A stretch of DNA of 64,000 nt from Cypionkella sp. GTDB taxonomy: Bacteria; Pseudomonadota; Alphaproteobacteria; Rhodobacterales; Rhodobacteraceae. The notes below the pieces were generated by a model. It was not told the DNA's origin and ran no database searches. It saw nothing but the letters and a program-made list of their open reading frames with translations. The first letter of the stretch is position 1; the number at the start of each line of letters is the position of its first letter. Positions 47,582 to 56,598 of this stretch are shown in pieces. Location of the stretch: assembly GCF_030652235.1 (NCBI RefSeq), contig NZ_JAUSBA010000026.1, forward strand, positions 1 through 64,000, given 5' to 3'. A program made the position numbers and the translations under genes.

Positions 47582-47666
47582 CGGGGCGGGCTCCTGTAAG
47601 GGCTGGCAAGCAGGGCTGTTACTATACCCTATTGGCGGAACATAGCGCGAGCGGCGTTGATTCACA

Positions 47667-49289
47667 TCAACTTATGCAGAGTGCTTCAAACAGTCGCGCC
47701 ACGGCTTCGGCTCCGGGGTCGATATGGCCGCTGAGGTTGCCTGCGTTGACGTAAGCGGCGCGGCCAGCCTGGGCGGTGAGCATGGTGGCGGTGTGGTTAG
47801 CCCCGGTGCGGGCGGCTTTTGCGGCGGCTGGCAGGCCATCATCAAGCGCGTCGAGCGCAGGTTGCAGCGCGTCGATCATGGTGCGGTCGCCAAGTTTTGC
47901 GCCACCGATTTGCTGCATCCGCTCTAGCCCAGCACGCAGGGCGTCGCGCATGGTCAATCCCGATGATGCGGCATCGCCTGCGGCGGCGAAGAAGATCGCC
48001 AAGAGCACGCCCGACGAGCCGCCCATGGTTTGGCTGAGTTCCAGACCGATGGCACGGTAAAGCTGGGTGTGATCGGACAGCGGCAGCTGGTCGACGGCGT
48101 CGATCAGGGCGTGGGCGGCCCCGGAAAGCGTGGACCCAGTGTCACCGTCGCCGGATTTGGCATCGAGCGCGTTCAGATCAGATTCTAAGGAAATCATGAT
48201 TTGACAGCATTTGATCAGGAAATCTTTCGTGGGTTTGTGTTGCGATGGAATCGGGCGGATCGGGGTGAGACCGTCTGGCAAAGCACGGGTTTTGACGGCG
48301 GTGGTGGGGTGACAACCGGGCCAAGCGGCAAGGGGTAAATGGCAGGTCAGCGCGGCTTCATCCTCGGGTGTCAGTGGGCAAAGCGAGATTGAGACCCCGC
48401 GCATATCCAGCGAGGTCATCATCGCGGCAGGGCCGATGATGTATTTGATCTGCGCGGCAAGCGGGGAGCGGAGGAGTTCGTAGGCCAGAACCGACATTTC
48501 CAGAACCGAAGCACCGCCGAGGTTGTTCAACAGGGCGACATATTGGCCGCTGCCCGCTGCAATCGACAGCTTGTCAATCATCGCGGCCATCGCTTGCGCG
48601 GCCCCGTTGAAATCAATCTGCTCGACGCCGGGTTCGCCGTGGATGCCAAGGCCAAGCTCGGCCATACCGGCGGCGATGCGGTTTTCCTTGTGCGAGCCGG
48701 GGACGGTGCAGGTGTCCAGCGACATGCCGATGGATTTTGTCCCGGCGATCACCCGTTCGGCGGCTTCGGTGACGGCTGTCAGATCATGACCATGCTCGGC
48801 CAAATGCCCCGCGACTTTATGCACGAACAGGGTGCCCGCAAGGCCGCGCGATTGCGGCAAGTTGGGCAAGGCTATGTCGTCATCGACGATCACAATGCTG
48901 ACTTTCAGGCCAAAGGCGCGGGCGCGCTCGGCGGCGAGGCCGAAGTTGAGGCGATCTCCGGTGTAGTTTTTCACGATCAGCAGGCAGCCCGCGGGGCCAG
49001 TGACGGCAAGGATGCCTGCGAGTACCGCGTCAACAGACGGGCTGGCGAAAACGTCACCACAAACGGCGGCTGTCAGCATACCGGGGCCGACGAACCCGGC
49101 ATGGGCGGGCTCGTGGCCAGAACCGCCGCCCGAGACGAGGGCGACGCGGGTTTTGTCCCAATCGGCGCGCAGCACGACGCGGATATGGGGGTAGCCGTCG
49201 AGCCGCAAAAGCCGCCCGCCCGAGGCCATCAGCAGGCCGTCAATCGCCTCGGTCACGATGTTTTCGCGTTTGTTCATGAATTGGGTCAT
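47667..49289 (-). CDS. Dihydroxyacetone kinase (DhaK-DhaL fusion)
   Basis: 540 residues. N-terminal DhaK domain: LVSGGGSGHEPAHAGFVGPG, ADWDKTR, and the substrate histidine in GLGIHGEPGVEQIDF. C-terminal DhaL nucleotide domain: LDAKSGDGDTGSTLSGAAHA (metal-binding aspartates) and QTMGGSSGVLLAIFF. ATP-dependent form, since DhaL is fused and no PTS subunit is nearby. The substrate may be dihydroxyacetone or a related ketotetrose such as erythrulose. It is the last gene of the ABC transporter operon, 10 nt after the second ATPase gene. A start 12 nt downstream is also possible. Confidence 0.92.
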   Translation of the reverse strand: MTQFMNKRENIVTEAIDGLLMASGGRLLRLDGYPHIRVVLRADWDKTRVALVSGGGSGHEPAHAGFVGPGMLTAAVCGDVFASPSVDAVLAGILAVTGPAGCLLIVKNYTGDRLNFGLAAERARAFGLKVSIVIVDDDIALPNLPQSRGLAGTLFVHKVAGHLAEHGHDLTAVTEAAERVIAGTKSIGMSLDTCTVPGSHKENRIAAGMAELGLGIHGEPGVEQIDFNGAAQAMAAMIDKLSIAAGSGQYVALLNNLGGASVLEMSVLAYELLRSPLAAQIKYIIGPAAMMTSLDMRGVSISLCPLTPEDEAALTCHLPLAAWPGCHPTTAVKTRALPDGLTPIRPIPSQHKPTKDFLIKCCQIMISLESDLNALDAKSGDGDTGSTLSGAAHALIDAVDQLPLSDHTQLYRAIGLELSQTMGGSSGVLLAIFFAAAGDAASSGLTMRDALRAGLERMQQIGGAKLGDRTMIDALQPALDALDDGLPAAAKAARTGANHTATMLTAQAGRAAYVNAGNLSGHIDPGAEAVARLFEALCIS

Positions 49290-49299
49290 CGTGGTCTCC

Positions 49300-50292
49300 T
49301 TAAATGCGGGTGCCGCTGGCGTCGAAATAGAACGGGCGCTGCGGCTGGATTTTCAGGATATCGCCGCTGCGCAGAGGGGTGTGGGCCTCGGTCACGGTGG
49401 TCAGATCGTGGTTTTTGAACGTGAGATGCAGGCGGGTTTGATCGCCGAGGTGTTCGATACGTTTCACCAGCGCGTCTTGGCCCACACCTTGCTGGATGTG
49501 TTCGGGGCGCAGGCCTATACGACTGGCATTGGCCGGGGCATGGCCGAACAGATCGGCGGGCAGGATGTTGATATGCGGCTGGCCCAATCGGCCTGCGGCA
49601 TAGATGCTGACGGGCTGTTCGTAGATCTCGCGCGGGGTGCCAAATTGCACGAGGCGGCCGCAGTCAAGGACGCCGACATGGGTGGCCATGGTCATCGCTT
49701 CGATCTGGTCATGGGTGACATAGAGGAAGGTCGCACCAAGGTTGGCTTGGATGTTCTTGAGTTCAACGCGCAGGTCGGCGCGAAGTTTGGCGTCGAGGGA
49801 ACTGAGGGGTTCGTCCATCAGATAGACGGCGGGATTTCTGACAAGGGCGCGGCCGATCGAGACGCGCTGCATCTCGCCACCTGACAGGGCTGTCGCCTTG
49901 TTGTCCAGTTTGTGGGAGATTTGCAGGATTTCTGCGACTTCGGCGACTTTGCGGGTGATTTCCGCGCGGGGCGTGCGCAGAAGCGGCGATTTCAGCGGAA
50001 ATTCCATATTTTCGCGCACTGTCAGGTGGGGGTAAAGCGAGTATTGCTGGAACACCATTGCGACATTGCGCTGGGCGGGGGTAAGGCCTTTTGTGCTTTG
50101 GCCGTTGATGAGGATGTCGCCCGTGGTGGGGGTGTCTAGGCCTGAGACGAGGCGGAGGGTGGTGGTTTTGCCTGCGCCTGTGGGGCCTAAAAGCACCACG
50201 AACGCGCCATCGGGGATGGTCATGCTGACGCCGTTTAGCGCGCTTTGGACCCCGTAGGATTTTGAGACGTTGTGTAAGATCACTTCAGCCAT
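49300..50292 (-). CDS. ABC transporter ATPase, MalK/UgpC type (second)
   Basis: 330 residues. Walker A LLGPTGAGKTTTLRLVSG, Q-loop, signature LSGGEMQRVSIGRALV, Walker B YLMDEPLSSLDAK, and a C-terminal TOBE-like region (IGLRPEHIQQG). It overlaps the first ATPase by 8 nt. Two ATPase genes for one permease pair suggests a heterodimer, as in glycerol-type systems (GlpST) of Rhizobium. Confidence 0.93.
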   Translation of the reverse strand: MAEVILHNVSKSYGVQSALNGVSMTIPDGAFVVLLGPTGAGKTTTLRLVSGLDTPTTGDILINGQSTKGLTPAQRNVAMVFQQYSLYPHLTVRENMEFPLKSPLLRTPRAEITRKVAEVAEILQISHKLDNKATALSGGEMQRVSIGRALVRNPAVYLMDEPLSSLDAKLRADLRVELKNIQANLGATFLYVTHDQIEAMTMATHVGVLDCGRLVQFGTPREIYEQPVSIYAAGRLGQPHINILPADLFGHAPANASRIGLRPEHIQQGVGQDALVKRIEHLGDQTRLHLTFKNHDLTTVTEAHTPLRSGDILKIQPQRPFYFDASGTRI

Positions 50293-51379
50293 GGGACAGA
50301 ACCTTTTGATTTGCCTCAGAGATCAGCGCGTGGCCGGTGGGGTCGAACAGGGTGATGGATCGGGGGTCGAAGGCCAGCCCGGTGGTGTCGCCGATGGTGG
50401 CGGGCTGATCTGAGGCGATGCGGGCTTTGACGGGGCCGTGGGGGGTGTCGAGCGTGATGATCTGGGTGGTGCCGAGGTATTCGGCGGCTTTGATGCGGGC
50501 CTTCAGCGGGGCTGCGTCGTCAAGCCGGATGTGTTCGGGGCGCACGCCGAGGGTGAGGGGGCCGCTGGCACCGCTGATCATCGGCGGGATTTTTATCGCG
50601 GCGTCGGAGAGGGTGACTTGGGTGCTGCCATTGCCGACCATGCCGTCGAAATTCAGCAGGTTCATCGCAGGCGAGCCGATGAAACGGGCGACGAAGGTGG
50701 TGGCGGGCCAGTCGTAGATTTCCTGCGGGCGGCCGAATTGCTCGACCACGCCATGGTTCATCACAACGATTTTGTCGCCCATTTGCATGGCTTCGAGTTG
50801 GTCGTGCGTGACGTAGACTGTGGTGGCGCGCATGCGGTCGTGCAGGGCACGCAGTTCCAGCGCCATATGTTCGCGGAATTCGGCGTCCAGCGCGCCCAAG
50901 GGTTCGTCCATCAGGAAACAAGCGGGGTCGCGGACGATGGCGCGACCTAGGGCGACGCGCTGGCGGTCACCGCCAGAGAGGCCGCCGACGGGCTTTTCGA
51001 GGATCGAGGTGATGCCGAGGATTTCGGCGACTTCGTTGACTTTGGCGCGCACCTGATCGCGCTTCATGCCTTGGCTGACCAGCGGGTAAGAGATGTTTTT
51101 GCGAACGTTCATATGCGGATAAAGCGCGAACATCTGGAACACGAAGGCGATGTCGCGCTGGCTGGCGGGCTTTTGGCTAACCTCGGTCCCGTCGATAAAA
51201 ATCTCGCCTGCGGTCGGCAATTCCAGCCCGGCGATCATCCGCAGGGTGGTGGTTTTGCCGCAGCCGGATGGCCCCAGCAGCATGAAAAACTCGCCGTCCT
51301 CGATGGTGAAGCTGGACGATTGCACCGCCGTGAACGCGCCGAACTCTTTGCGCAGGCTTTTGATGACGATTTGGGCCAT
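50285..51379 (-). CDS. ABC transporter ATPase, MalK/UgpC type (first)
   Basis: 364 residues. Walker A GPSGCGKTTTLRMIAG, signature LSGGDRQRVALGRAIV, Walker B CFLMDEPLGALDAEF, H-loop VTHDQLEAMQMGDKI and TOBE-type C-terminal part (LGVRPEHIRLDD). It is energy-coupling for the carbohydrate permease. It precedes the second ATPase with overlap and follows the 62-residue membrane protein by 3 nt. Confidence 0.94.
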   Translation of the reverse strand: MAQIVIKSLRKEFGAFTAVQSSSFTIEDGEFFMLLGPSGCGKTTTLRMIAGLELPTAGEIFIDGTEVSQKPASQRDIAFVFQMFALYPHMNVRKNISYPLVSQGMKRDQVRAKVNEVAEILGITSILEKPVGGLSGGDRQRVALGRAIVRDPACFLMDEPLGALDAEFREHMALELRALHDRMRATTVYVTHDQLEAMQMGDKIVVMNHGVVEQFGRPQEIYDWPATTFVARFIGSPAMNLLNFDGMVGNGSTQVTLSDAAIKIPPMISGASGPLTLGVRPEHIRLDDAAPLKARIKAAEYLGTTQIITLDTPHGPVKARIASDQPATIGDTTGLAFDPRSITLFDPTGHALISEANQKVLSHG

Positions 51380-51382
51380 CGG

Positions 51383-51571
51383 TTACTCCGGGAAATGGCT
51401 GGTGATGATGAACATCACCGTGCCGATAAGCGTCACCAAGAAGGAATAGGTGAACAAGATCAAAGCGAAGGGCTGCATCAGCATGAACACGCCTAGGGCT
51501 ATCAGGATGGTGGCAAGCATCTCCCACGGGCCACGGCGCAGGTGCAGGATGCCGTTGAGAAAGTTTTTCAT
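51383..51571 (-). CDS. Small membrane protein coupled to the permease
   Basis: 62 residues. MKNFLNGILHLRRGPWEMLA leads into two hydrophobic helices (ILIALGVFMLMQPFALILF and FLVTLIGTVMFIITSHF). Its ATG overlaps the permease stop (ATGA, 51568-51571) and the first ATPase begins 3 nt later, so it is made with the transporter. It reminds me of the small GlpU/DUF2160 protein of glycerol ABC operons by position, but the sequence does not match what I recall of that family. Role unknown. Confidence 0.7.
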   Translation of the reverse strand: MKNFLNGILHLRRGPWEMLATILIALGVFMLMQPFALILFTYSFLVTLIGTVMFIITSHFPE

Positions 51572-52506
51572 TTGCGTACTGCCCCGAAGGTGATGCCGCG
51601 CAGCAGGTGTTTGCGCAAAAGGATGGTGAAGACCATGATCGGCAGCAGGAACAGCGTGGCGCCTGCGGCGACGGCGGGCCAGTCTTTGCCGCCTGCGCCA
51701 ATGATGGTGGGGATGAAGGGCGGGGCAGTTTGGGCGGTGCCAGAGGTGAGAAGGACGGCGAAGGCGTATTCGTTCCACGCAAAGATCAGACAGAAAATGG
51801 CGGTCGAGGCGATGCCGGTGGCGGCTTGCGGCAGCACCACTTTGTAGAAGGCCTGAAAGCGGGTGTAGCCGTCGATCAGGGCGGCTTCTTCGTATTCGAT
51901 GGGGATTTCGTCGATGAAACCTTTGAGCAGCCAGACTGAGAGTGACAGGTTAACGGCGGTGTAAAGCAGGATCATGCCGAGATGGGTGTCGCTGAGGCCA
52001 AGCTGGCGATACATCAGGAAAATCGGGATCGCGACAGCGATGGGGGGCATCATTCTTGTGGAGAGGATGAAGAATAAGAGGTCATCTTTCAGTGGCACTT
52101 TGAAGCGGCTGAAGGCGTAAGCCGCGATGGTGCCTAGAAAAACCGACAGAAAGGTTGATCCGAAACCGATGATGACCGAGTTCAGGAAACGCTCGCCGTA
52201 GCGCGAGGCCCCGGTGATCACCATGTCGTATTGGCGCACGATGCTGTCATACCATGTGGTCGGTGGGCCGAGGGCTGCGAGGTCTTCGGGCGTGACGCGC
52301 GAGCGGCTGGTGAACAGGTTGACGTAGCCTTCGAGGGACGGGGTGAACAGCACTTTCGGCGGGTAGGCGATGGCGTCGGCGGGGGTTTTGAACCCGGTGG
52401 CGATGATCCATGCAAGCGGCAGCAGGGTGAGGATGGCGTAGGCTATGACTAAGCCACCGGCGATCCATTTTTGGCGGGATGAGGGTTCTGTGATGGAATA
52501 GCTCAT
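51568..52506 (-). CDS. ABC sugar permease, second (MalG-like)
   Basis: 312 residues, about six transmembrane helices, with the coupling motif EYEEAALIDGYTRFQAFYKV and a C-terminal region typical of CUT1 MalG-type permeases. Its ATG overlaps the stop of the first permease (ATGA, 52503-52506). Long N-terminal alternative starts are unconvincing. Confidence 0.93.
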   Translation of the reverse strand: MSYSITEPSSRQKWIAGGLVIAYAILTLLPLAWIIATGFKTPADAIAYPPKVLFTPSLEGYVNLFTSRSRVTPEDLAALGPPTTWYDSIVRQYDMVITGASRYGERFLNSVIIGFGSTFLSVFLGTIAAYAFSRFKVPLKDDLLFFILSTRMMPPIAVAIPIFLMYRQLGLSDTHLGMILLYTAVNLSLSVWLLKGFIDEIPIEYEEAALIDGYTRFQAFYKVVLPQAATGIASTAIFCLIFAWNEYAFAVLLTSGTAQTAPPFIPTIIGAGGKDWPAVAAGATLFLLPIMVFTILLRKHLLRGITFGAVRK

Positions 52507-53447
52507 CTGTCTTTCACCTTGTTCAGGGCTTTGACGTAGATCGAGGCGAGGCCGAAGACGGTGACAAACAGGATTACCGCATAGGCGCTGGCGTATCCGG
52601 TGCGCCATTTCTCAAAGGCTTCGCGCTTGAGGTCGATGGAGGTCAGCTGGGTTGTGGCCCCCGGCCCGCCGCCTGTCAGTTGCACAACGAGGTCGAACAT
52701 TTTGAAGTTCTCGATGCCGCGGAACAGCACGGCCAGCATCAGGAAGGGCAGGGCCATCGGCAAGGTGATGGTCCAGAACTGCCGCCATTTCGAGGCGCGG
52801 TCACATTCGGCGGCCTCGTAGATGCTTGGCGGGATGGAGCGCAGGCCAGCAAGGCAGATCAGCATGACGAAGGGCGTCCACATCCAAGTGTCAACGATGA
52901 TGATGGCCCAGGGGGCGAGGGCGACTTCGCCGATCATTGAAAAGCTGGCGGGGTCGGCACCGGTCAGGAAGGCAATGAAATAGTTGAACAATCCAATTTG
53001 CGGTTGGTAGAGGAAGGTCCAGAAATTGCCGACCACGGCGGGGGACAGCATCATCGGCAGCACGATCAAAGTGGTCCAGAGGTCATTGCTGCGGAACTTT
53101 TTGTTGATGAGGTAAGCGAGGGAAAAGCCGATCAGAACTTGCAGCGTGATGGTCCAGACCAGAAAATGTGCGGTGGCTTGCAGCGAGGCCCAAGTGTCGG
53201 GGTTGGTCAGGATTTTGCGGTAATTTTCAATCCCGACCCATTCCACCGCATTGTTCGGACGGTTGGTGCGGAAGTTGGTGAGGGAAAGGCGAATGGTCCA
53301 GATCAGCGGGAAGATGTTGACGGCGAGCAGCAGGAAAATCGTCGGGGCGACGAACAGCCACGCAATGGTGCGGTCGGAGAGGCCGCGAATTTGGTGTGCA
53401 AGTTTCGGCGGCGTGGCGAGTGCAGCGCGCTGGAAGGGATCGGGCAT
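52503..53447 (-). CDS. ABC sugar permease, first (MalF-like)
   Basis: 314 residues, six predicted helices. Coupling motif IYEAAECDRASKWRQFWTIT. Start at MPDPFQRAAL; the region before it is hairpin-rich and non-coding. It follows the binding-protein gene by 106 nt with two stem-loops between, which may lower permease expression relative to the binding protein. Confidence 0.92.
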   Translation of the reverse strand: MPDPFQRAALATPPKLAHQIRGLSDRTIAWLFVAPTIFLLLAVNIFPLIWTIRLSLTNFRTNRPNNAVEWVGIENYRKILTNPDTWASLQATAHFLVWTITLQVLIGFSLAYLINKKFRSNDLWTTLIVLPMMLSPAVVGNFWTFLYQPQIGLFNYFIAFLTGADPASFSMIGEVALAPWAIIIVDTWMWTPFVMLICLAGLRSIPPSIYEAAECDRASKWRQFWTITLPMALPFLMLAVLFRGIENFKMFDLVVQLTGGGPGATTQLTSIDLKREAFEKWRTGYASAYAVILFVTVFGLASIYVKALNKVKDR

Positions 53448-53483
53448 GGGATTGGCTTTCCTGAGGGCCGCTTTGGGTATCAT

Positions 53484-53545
53484 GCGCGAGGCTCTGTTGG
53501 CCCTCAAGAGCCTCGCGCGAACCCCCCGCTTTTGATCGCGGGGGG
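53484..53545 (-). promoter_or_regulatory. Two stem-loops between binding protein and permease genes
   Basis: Stem-loop 1: GCGCGAGGCTCT/AGAGCCTCGCGC (12 bp; 53484-53495 with 53507-53518). Stem-loop 2: CCCCCCGC/GCGGGGGG (8 bp; 53522-53529 with 53538-53545). Neither is followed by a T run on the minus strand. Such structures commonly protect the binding-protein mRNA. Confidence 0.55.
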
Positions 53546-53553
53546 AGTTTGGC

Positions 53554-54870
53554 TTAGTATTTGCCTTCTTCCTCAAAGGTCGCGTGCCAATCGACGACGA
53601 GACCGTCGAGGGCTTCTTTCGCGGTGCCATTGCCTGCCACCACATAGTCATGGAACCACTTCTGCGAGCTCTGCATCAGGGTGGCGTAGCTGGGTTCGGC
53701 CCAGAAATCTTTCACGATCGCCATGCTGTCAAGGAAGGTCTGCGCATAGGGCTGGCTGGTGGCGAAACCGGGGTCTTCGACCACGGCGCGCAGGGCGGAA
53801 TAGCCGCCGAGTTTCCACCATTTCGCCTGAACCTCGGGCTGGGCGAACCATTTGATATAGGTCAGCGCCGCGTCTTGTTTGTCGGAAGCGGCAACCACCG
53901 AGATGCCCTGACCGCCAAGTTGGGCGAATTTATCGCCGTTCGGGCCAGCTGGGTTGGCGAAATAGCCGGTCTTGTCGCCGCCGACATTGGCGTCGGTGTT
54001 AAAGCCAGGCCATGTGAAAGCAAAGTTCATCTGCAGGGCAACCTGGCCGGATTTATAGGCATCAACGCCTTCGCCCATATAGCCGTTGGAAGACCCCGGC
54101 GGGACGCAGCAATCGTAGAGGGATTTGTAGAATTCAAGCCCCTTGACGGCGCTTTCGGAATTCACAAAGCCTTCCATATCATAAGGTTTTTCAGGGTTGT
54201 CGTATTTGAAGCCGAAGGAATACAGCACATCCATGACACCCATGGTGATGCCTTCCGAGCCGCGCTCGGTATAGATTGAGGCACCGTAAACGGTTTTGCC
54301 GTCAATCTGGCGGTTCTGGAAGAATTCGGCGATCTGCTTCAGCTCGTCAAAGGTTGCGGGTGGGGCGAGGTCACGGGCGTATTTCTCTTTGAATTCGGCT
54401 TGCAGTTCAGGCCGCGCGAACCAGTCCTTGCGGTAGGTCCAGCCGACCACATCGCCAAAGGCCGGCAGCGCCCAGTAGTTTGGCGTGCCTTTCGGCCATT
54501 CGGCGTAGCCGGTGACGGTGGCGGGGATGAAATCATCCATCTTGATGCCATTGGCGTCGAAGAAGTCGTTCAGCTTGATATATTGGCCGTTTTCAGCGGC
54601 ACCGCCGATCCATTGGCTGTCCCCGATCATCAGATCGCAGAGTTTGCCGCCCGAGTTCAACTCGTTCAGCATACGGTCGGCAAAGCTGGTCCATGGCACG
54701 AATTCGAAGTGCATGGTGTTGCCGGATTGGGCCTCATATTCCTTCGACAACTCGATCAGGGCGTTGGCTGGGTCCCATGCGGCCCAGCACAGGGTCAGAT
54801 CTTCGGCTTTTGCGGCGCTCATGGCCATGATGGCGACGGACGCCGTGGTCAGCAGCAGTTTCGCGTTCAT
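53554..54870 (-). CDS. ABC transporter extracellular sugar-binding protein
   Basis: 438 residues, CUT1 family. Signal peptide MNAKLLLTTASVAIMAMSAA. Mature region starts EDLTLCWAAWDPANALIELS, with WRKDWF-type WTYRKDWFARPELQAEFKEK and a disulfide-prone CCVPPGSSNGYMGEG. It captures a sugar or polyol in the periplasm; the ligand is not readable. It is first gene of the operon. Upstream are two operator palindromes shared with the LacI regulator that diverges. Confidence 0.92.
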   Translation of the reverse strand: MNAKLLLTTASVAIMAMSAAKAEDLTLCWAAWDPANALIELSKEYEAQSGNTMHFEFVPWTSFADRMLNELNSGGKLCDLMIGDSQWIGGAAENGQYIKLNDFFDANGIKMDDFIPATVTGYAEWPKGTPNYWALPAFGDVVGWTYRKDWFARPELQAEFKEKYARDLAPPATFDELKQIAEFFQNRQIDGKTVYGASIYTERGSEGITMGVMDVLYSFGFKYDNPEKPYDMEGFVNSESAVKGLEFYKSLYDCCVPPGSSNGYMGEGVDAYKSGQVALQMNFAFTWPGFNTDANVGGDKTGYFANPAGPNGDKFAQLGGQGISVVAASDKQDAALTYIKWFAQPEVQAKWWKLGGYSALRAVVEDPGFATSQPYAQTFLDSMAIVKDFWAEPSYATLMQSSQKWFHDYVVAGNGTAKEALDGLVVDWHATFEEEGKY

Positions 54871-54934
54871 TTTATTCCTCCCGGTTGCAGGCCACGGCCT
54901 CCTCGCCACGACTCTTTGCTAAGAGAAGGCTAAA

Positions 54935-54980
54935 TGAGGTACGTACCTCATAGCAAGCGATTTTTGAGGTGCGTACCTCA
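54935..54980. promoter_or_regulatory. Pair of LacI-type operators
   Basis: Palindromes TGAGGTACGTACCTCA (54935-54950) and TGAGGTGCGTACCTCA (54965-54980), centres 30 bp apart. They lie in the interval between the binding-protein gene and the LacI gene, and their central CG and size fit LacI-family operators, so they likely bind the adjacent regulator and control both promoters. Confidence 0.75.
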
Positions 54981-55041
54981 ATTTGATTGCAAGCTGCGGA
55001 AATATCGAACAAAAGAATCGAAGGAGAGGGGTTCAAATCCG

Positions 55042-56058
55042 ATGCGACCGACGACGAAAGATCTTGCGATTGCCGCAGGGGTCAGCTTGGCCACGGTGGA
55101 CCGCGTGTTGAACGACCGATCCGGCGTGCGCAAAGATACTGTCGAACGAGTCAATCAAGCTATTGAAAAGTTAGGATTTATTCGAAATTTGGTTGCGGCC
55201 AATCTGGCGCGCGGCAAGGATTATCGGTTTTTGTTTCTGCTGCCGCGCGGCGGGGATCAGTTTCTCGCTGGGGTGGTGGCGCGAATCACGGAAGCCAATC
55301 TGGCTTTTGCGCCCGAGATGATGCGCGCCGAGGTACGGCATATCCACGACAGCGATCCGCATCAAATTGCGAACCTCTTGGGCAGGCTTGATGCCGAGCA
55401 AGTCGATGGCGTGGCGATCATGGCCCCAGAGTTTCCGCAGGTGCGCGACGCGATGGCGCGACTGGCCGAGCGCGGCATTGCCACGGTCAGTTTTATCTCG
55501 GGTCAGATCAGTTCTGCGCCGGAAGATTTCGTCGGCATCGACAACCGCGCGGCGGGGGCGACGGCGGGGCGGTTGATGGGGCGGTTTGCGCCCAGCGTTG
55601 CGGGAAAAATTCTGGTGGTGGCCGAAACCATGCACGCCCGTGACAGCCTAGAGCGCCGCTTGGGCTTTGATGAAGTGATCCATGCCGATTATCCGCATCT
55701 GACCGTGCTGCCGTCGTTGGAAACTTACGGCGACCCCGAGCGTTCGGCCCGGATCATCCGCGCCAGTTTTGCCAGCCATGCCGGGATTGCCGGGGTTTAT
55801 GTGCTGGGGCCGGAAGCGCGGGTGCCGTTGGAGATTGTGACGGCGCAGCCGACCCGTGCCGCCATCATTGCACATGAGCGCACGCCGTTCACCGAGGCGG
55901 CCCTGCTGTCGGGCCAGATCGATGCGCTGATCACGCAAGACCCCGGCCATCTGGTGCGCTCGGTGATGCGGATTTTGCGGGCGCGCTGTGATCGGCGCGA
56001 GATTTTAGCCTCGCAAGAAAAGATCAGGATTGAGATTTTCATTAAGGAAAACCTGTAA
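55042..56058 (+). CDS. LacI family transcriptional regulator
   Basis: 338 residues. N-terminal HTH TTKDLAIAAGVSLATVDRVL and hinge NDRSGVRKDTVERVNQAIEK, followed by a periplasmic-binding-protein-like sensor domain (VGIDNRAAGATAGRLMGRF). It probably represses the divergent transporter/kinase operon until its substrate is present. Start at MRPTTKDL after AAGGAGAGG; the longer frame would cover the operators. Confidence 0.93.
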   Translation: MRPTTKDLAIAAGVSLATVDRVLNDRSGVRKDTVERVNQAIEKLGFIRNLVAANLARGKDYRFLFLLPRGGDQFLAGVVARITEANLAFAPEMMRAEVRHIHDSDPHQIANLLGRLDAEQVDGVAIMAPEFPQVRDAMARLAERGIATVSFISGQISSAPEDFVGIDNRAAGATAGRLMGRFAPSVAGKILVVAETMHARDSLERRLGFDEVIHADYPHLTVLPSLETYGDPERSARIIRASFASHAGIAGVYVLGPEARVPLEIVTAQPTRAAIIAHERTPFTEAALLSGQIDALITQDPGHLVRSVMRILRARCDRREILASQEKIRIEIFIKENL

Positions 56059-56112
56059 GCTTGGGCTTGGCTGCTGGCGTTACAGAGCGCTTTGCAGAGG
56101 TTGGAGGGTCTG

Positions 56113-56598
56113 ATGCTGAAGCATGTATCGCAGATTGGCGGGATGCTGGTGCTGGGTGTCGCTGCAAGCTTGGAGGTTGGTGCGACGACAGCGCAACCTG
56201 TGCCGCAGTATGGAGAGCAGGGGATTGTTATGGTGAAACAACGGGCTCCGGTCTGGTTACAGTGTCAGTTTGGGGCGGGGCAAATTGGGGCTGGGCAAAG
56301 CCCCGAAATGCCGGGGTTTTGCGCGCGGCTGCGGGCGGATTTTACCCGTCAGTCGAGCCGCGTGCTCAGTACCGAAGCCACAACCCCGGAGGGGGCACAG
56401 GTGCTGATTGTCACGGTAGCGCCGCGCGATGCGCATCGTGCCATGGTGATGCTAACGGTCGGGCGGCAGGTGCAGGGGCAGTTCGTGGCCTTTACCACGC
56501 AACAGATGCGGTTGGGGAGCGTGGATTCACCGTTGCAGGCCAGTTCGGCGGCGGCTTTGGTCTGTCCGCTGGTCAGCCTGCTGGAAACATTGGGCTGA
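56113..56598 (+). CDS. Exported protein of unknown function
   Basis: 161 residues. Signal-like N-terminus MLKHVSQIGGMLVLGVAASL. The mature part has GQSPEMPGFCARLRADFTRQ and VLIVTVAPRDAHRAMVMLTV, one beta-rich domain. GGAGGG precedes the ATG at 56113; an ATG at 56092 is less likely. Its 3' end includes a 17-nt repeat (GGAAACATTGGGC-GAG at 56583 and 56615). No family recognised. Confidence 0.6.
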   Translation: MLKHVSQIGGMLVLGVAASLEVGATTAQPVPQYGEQGIVMVKQRAPVWLQCQFGAGQIGAGQSPEMPGFCARLRADFTRQSSRVLSTEATTPEGAQVLIVTVAPRDAHRAMVMLTVGRQVQGQFVAFTTQQMRLGSVDSPLQASSAAALVCPLVSLLETLG

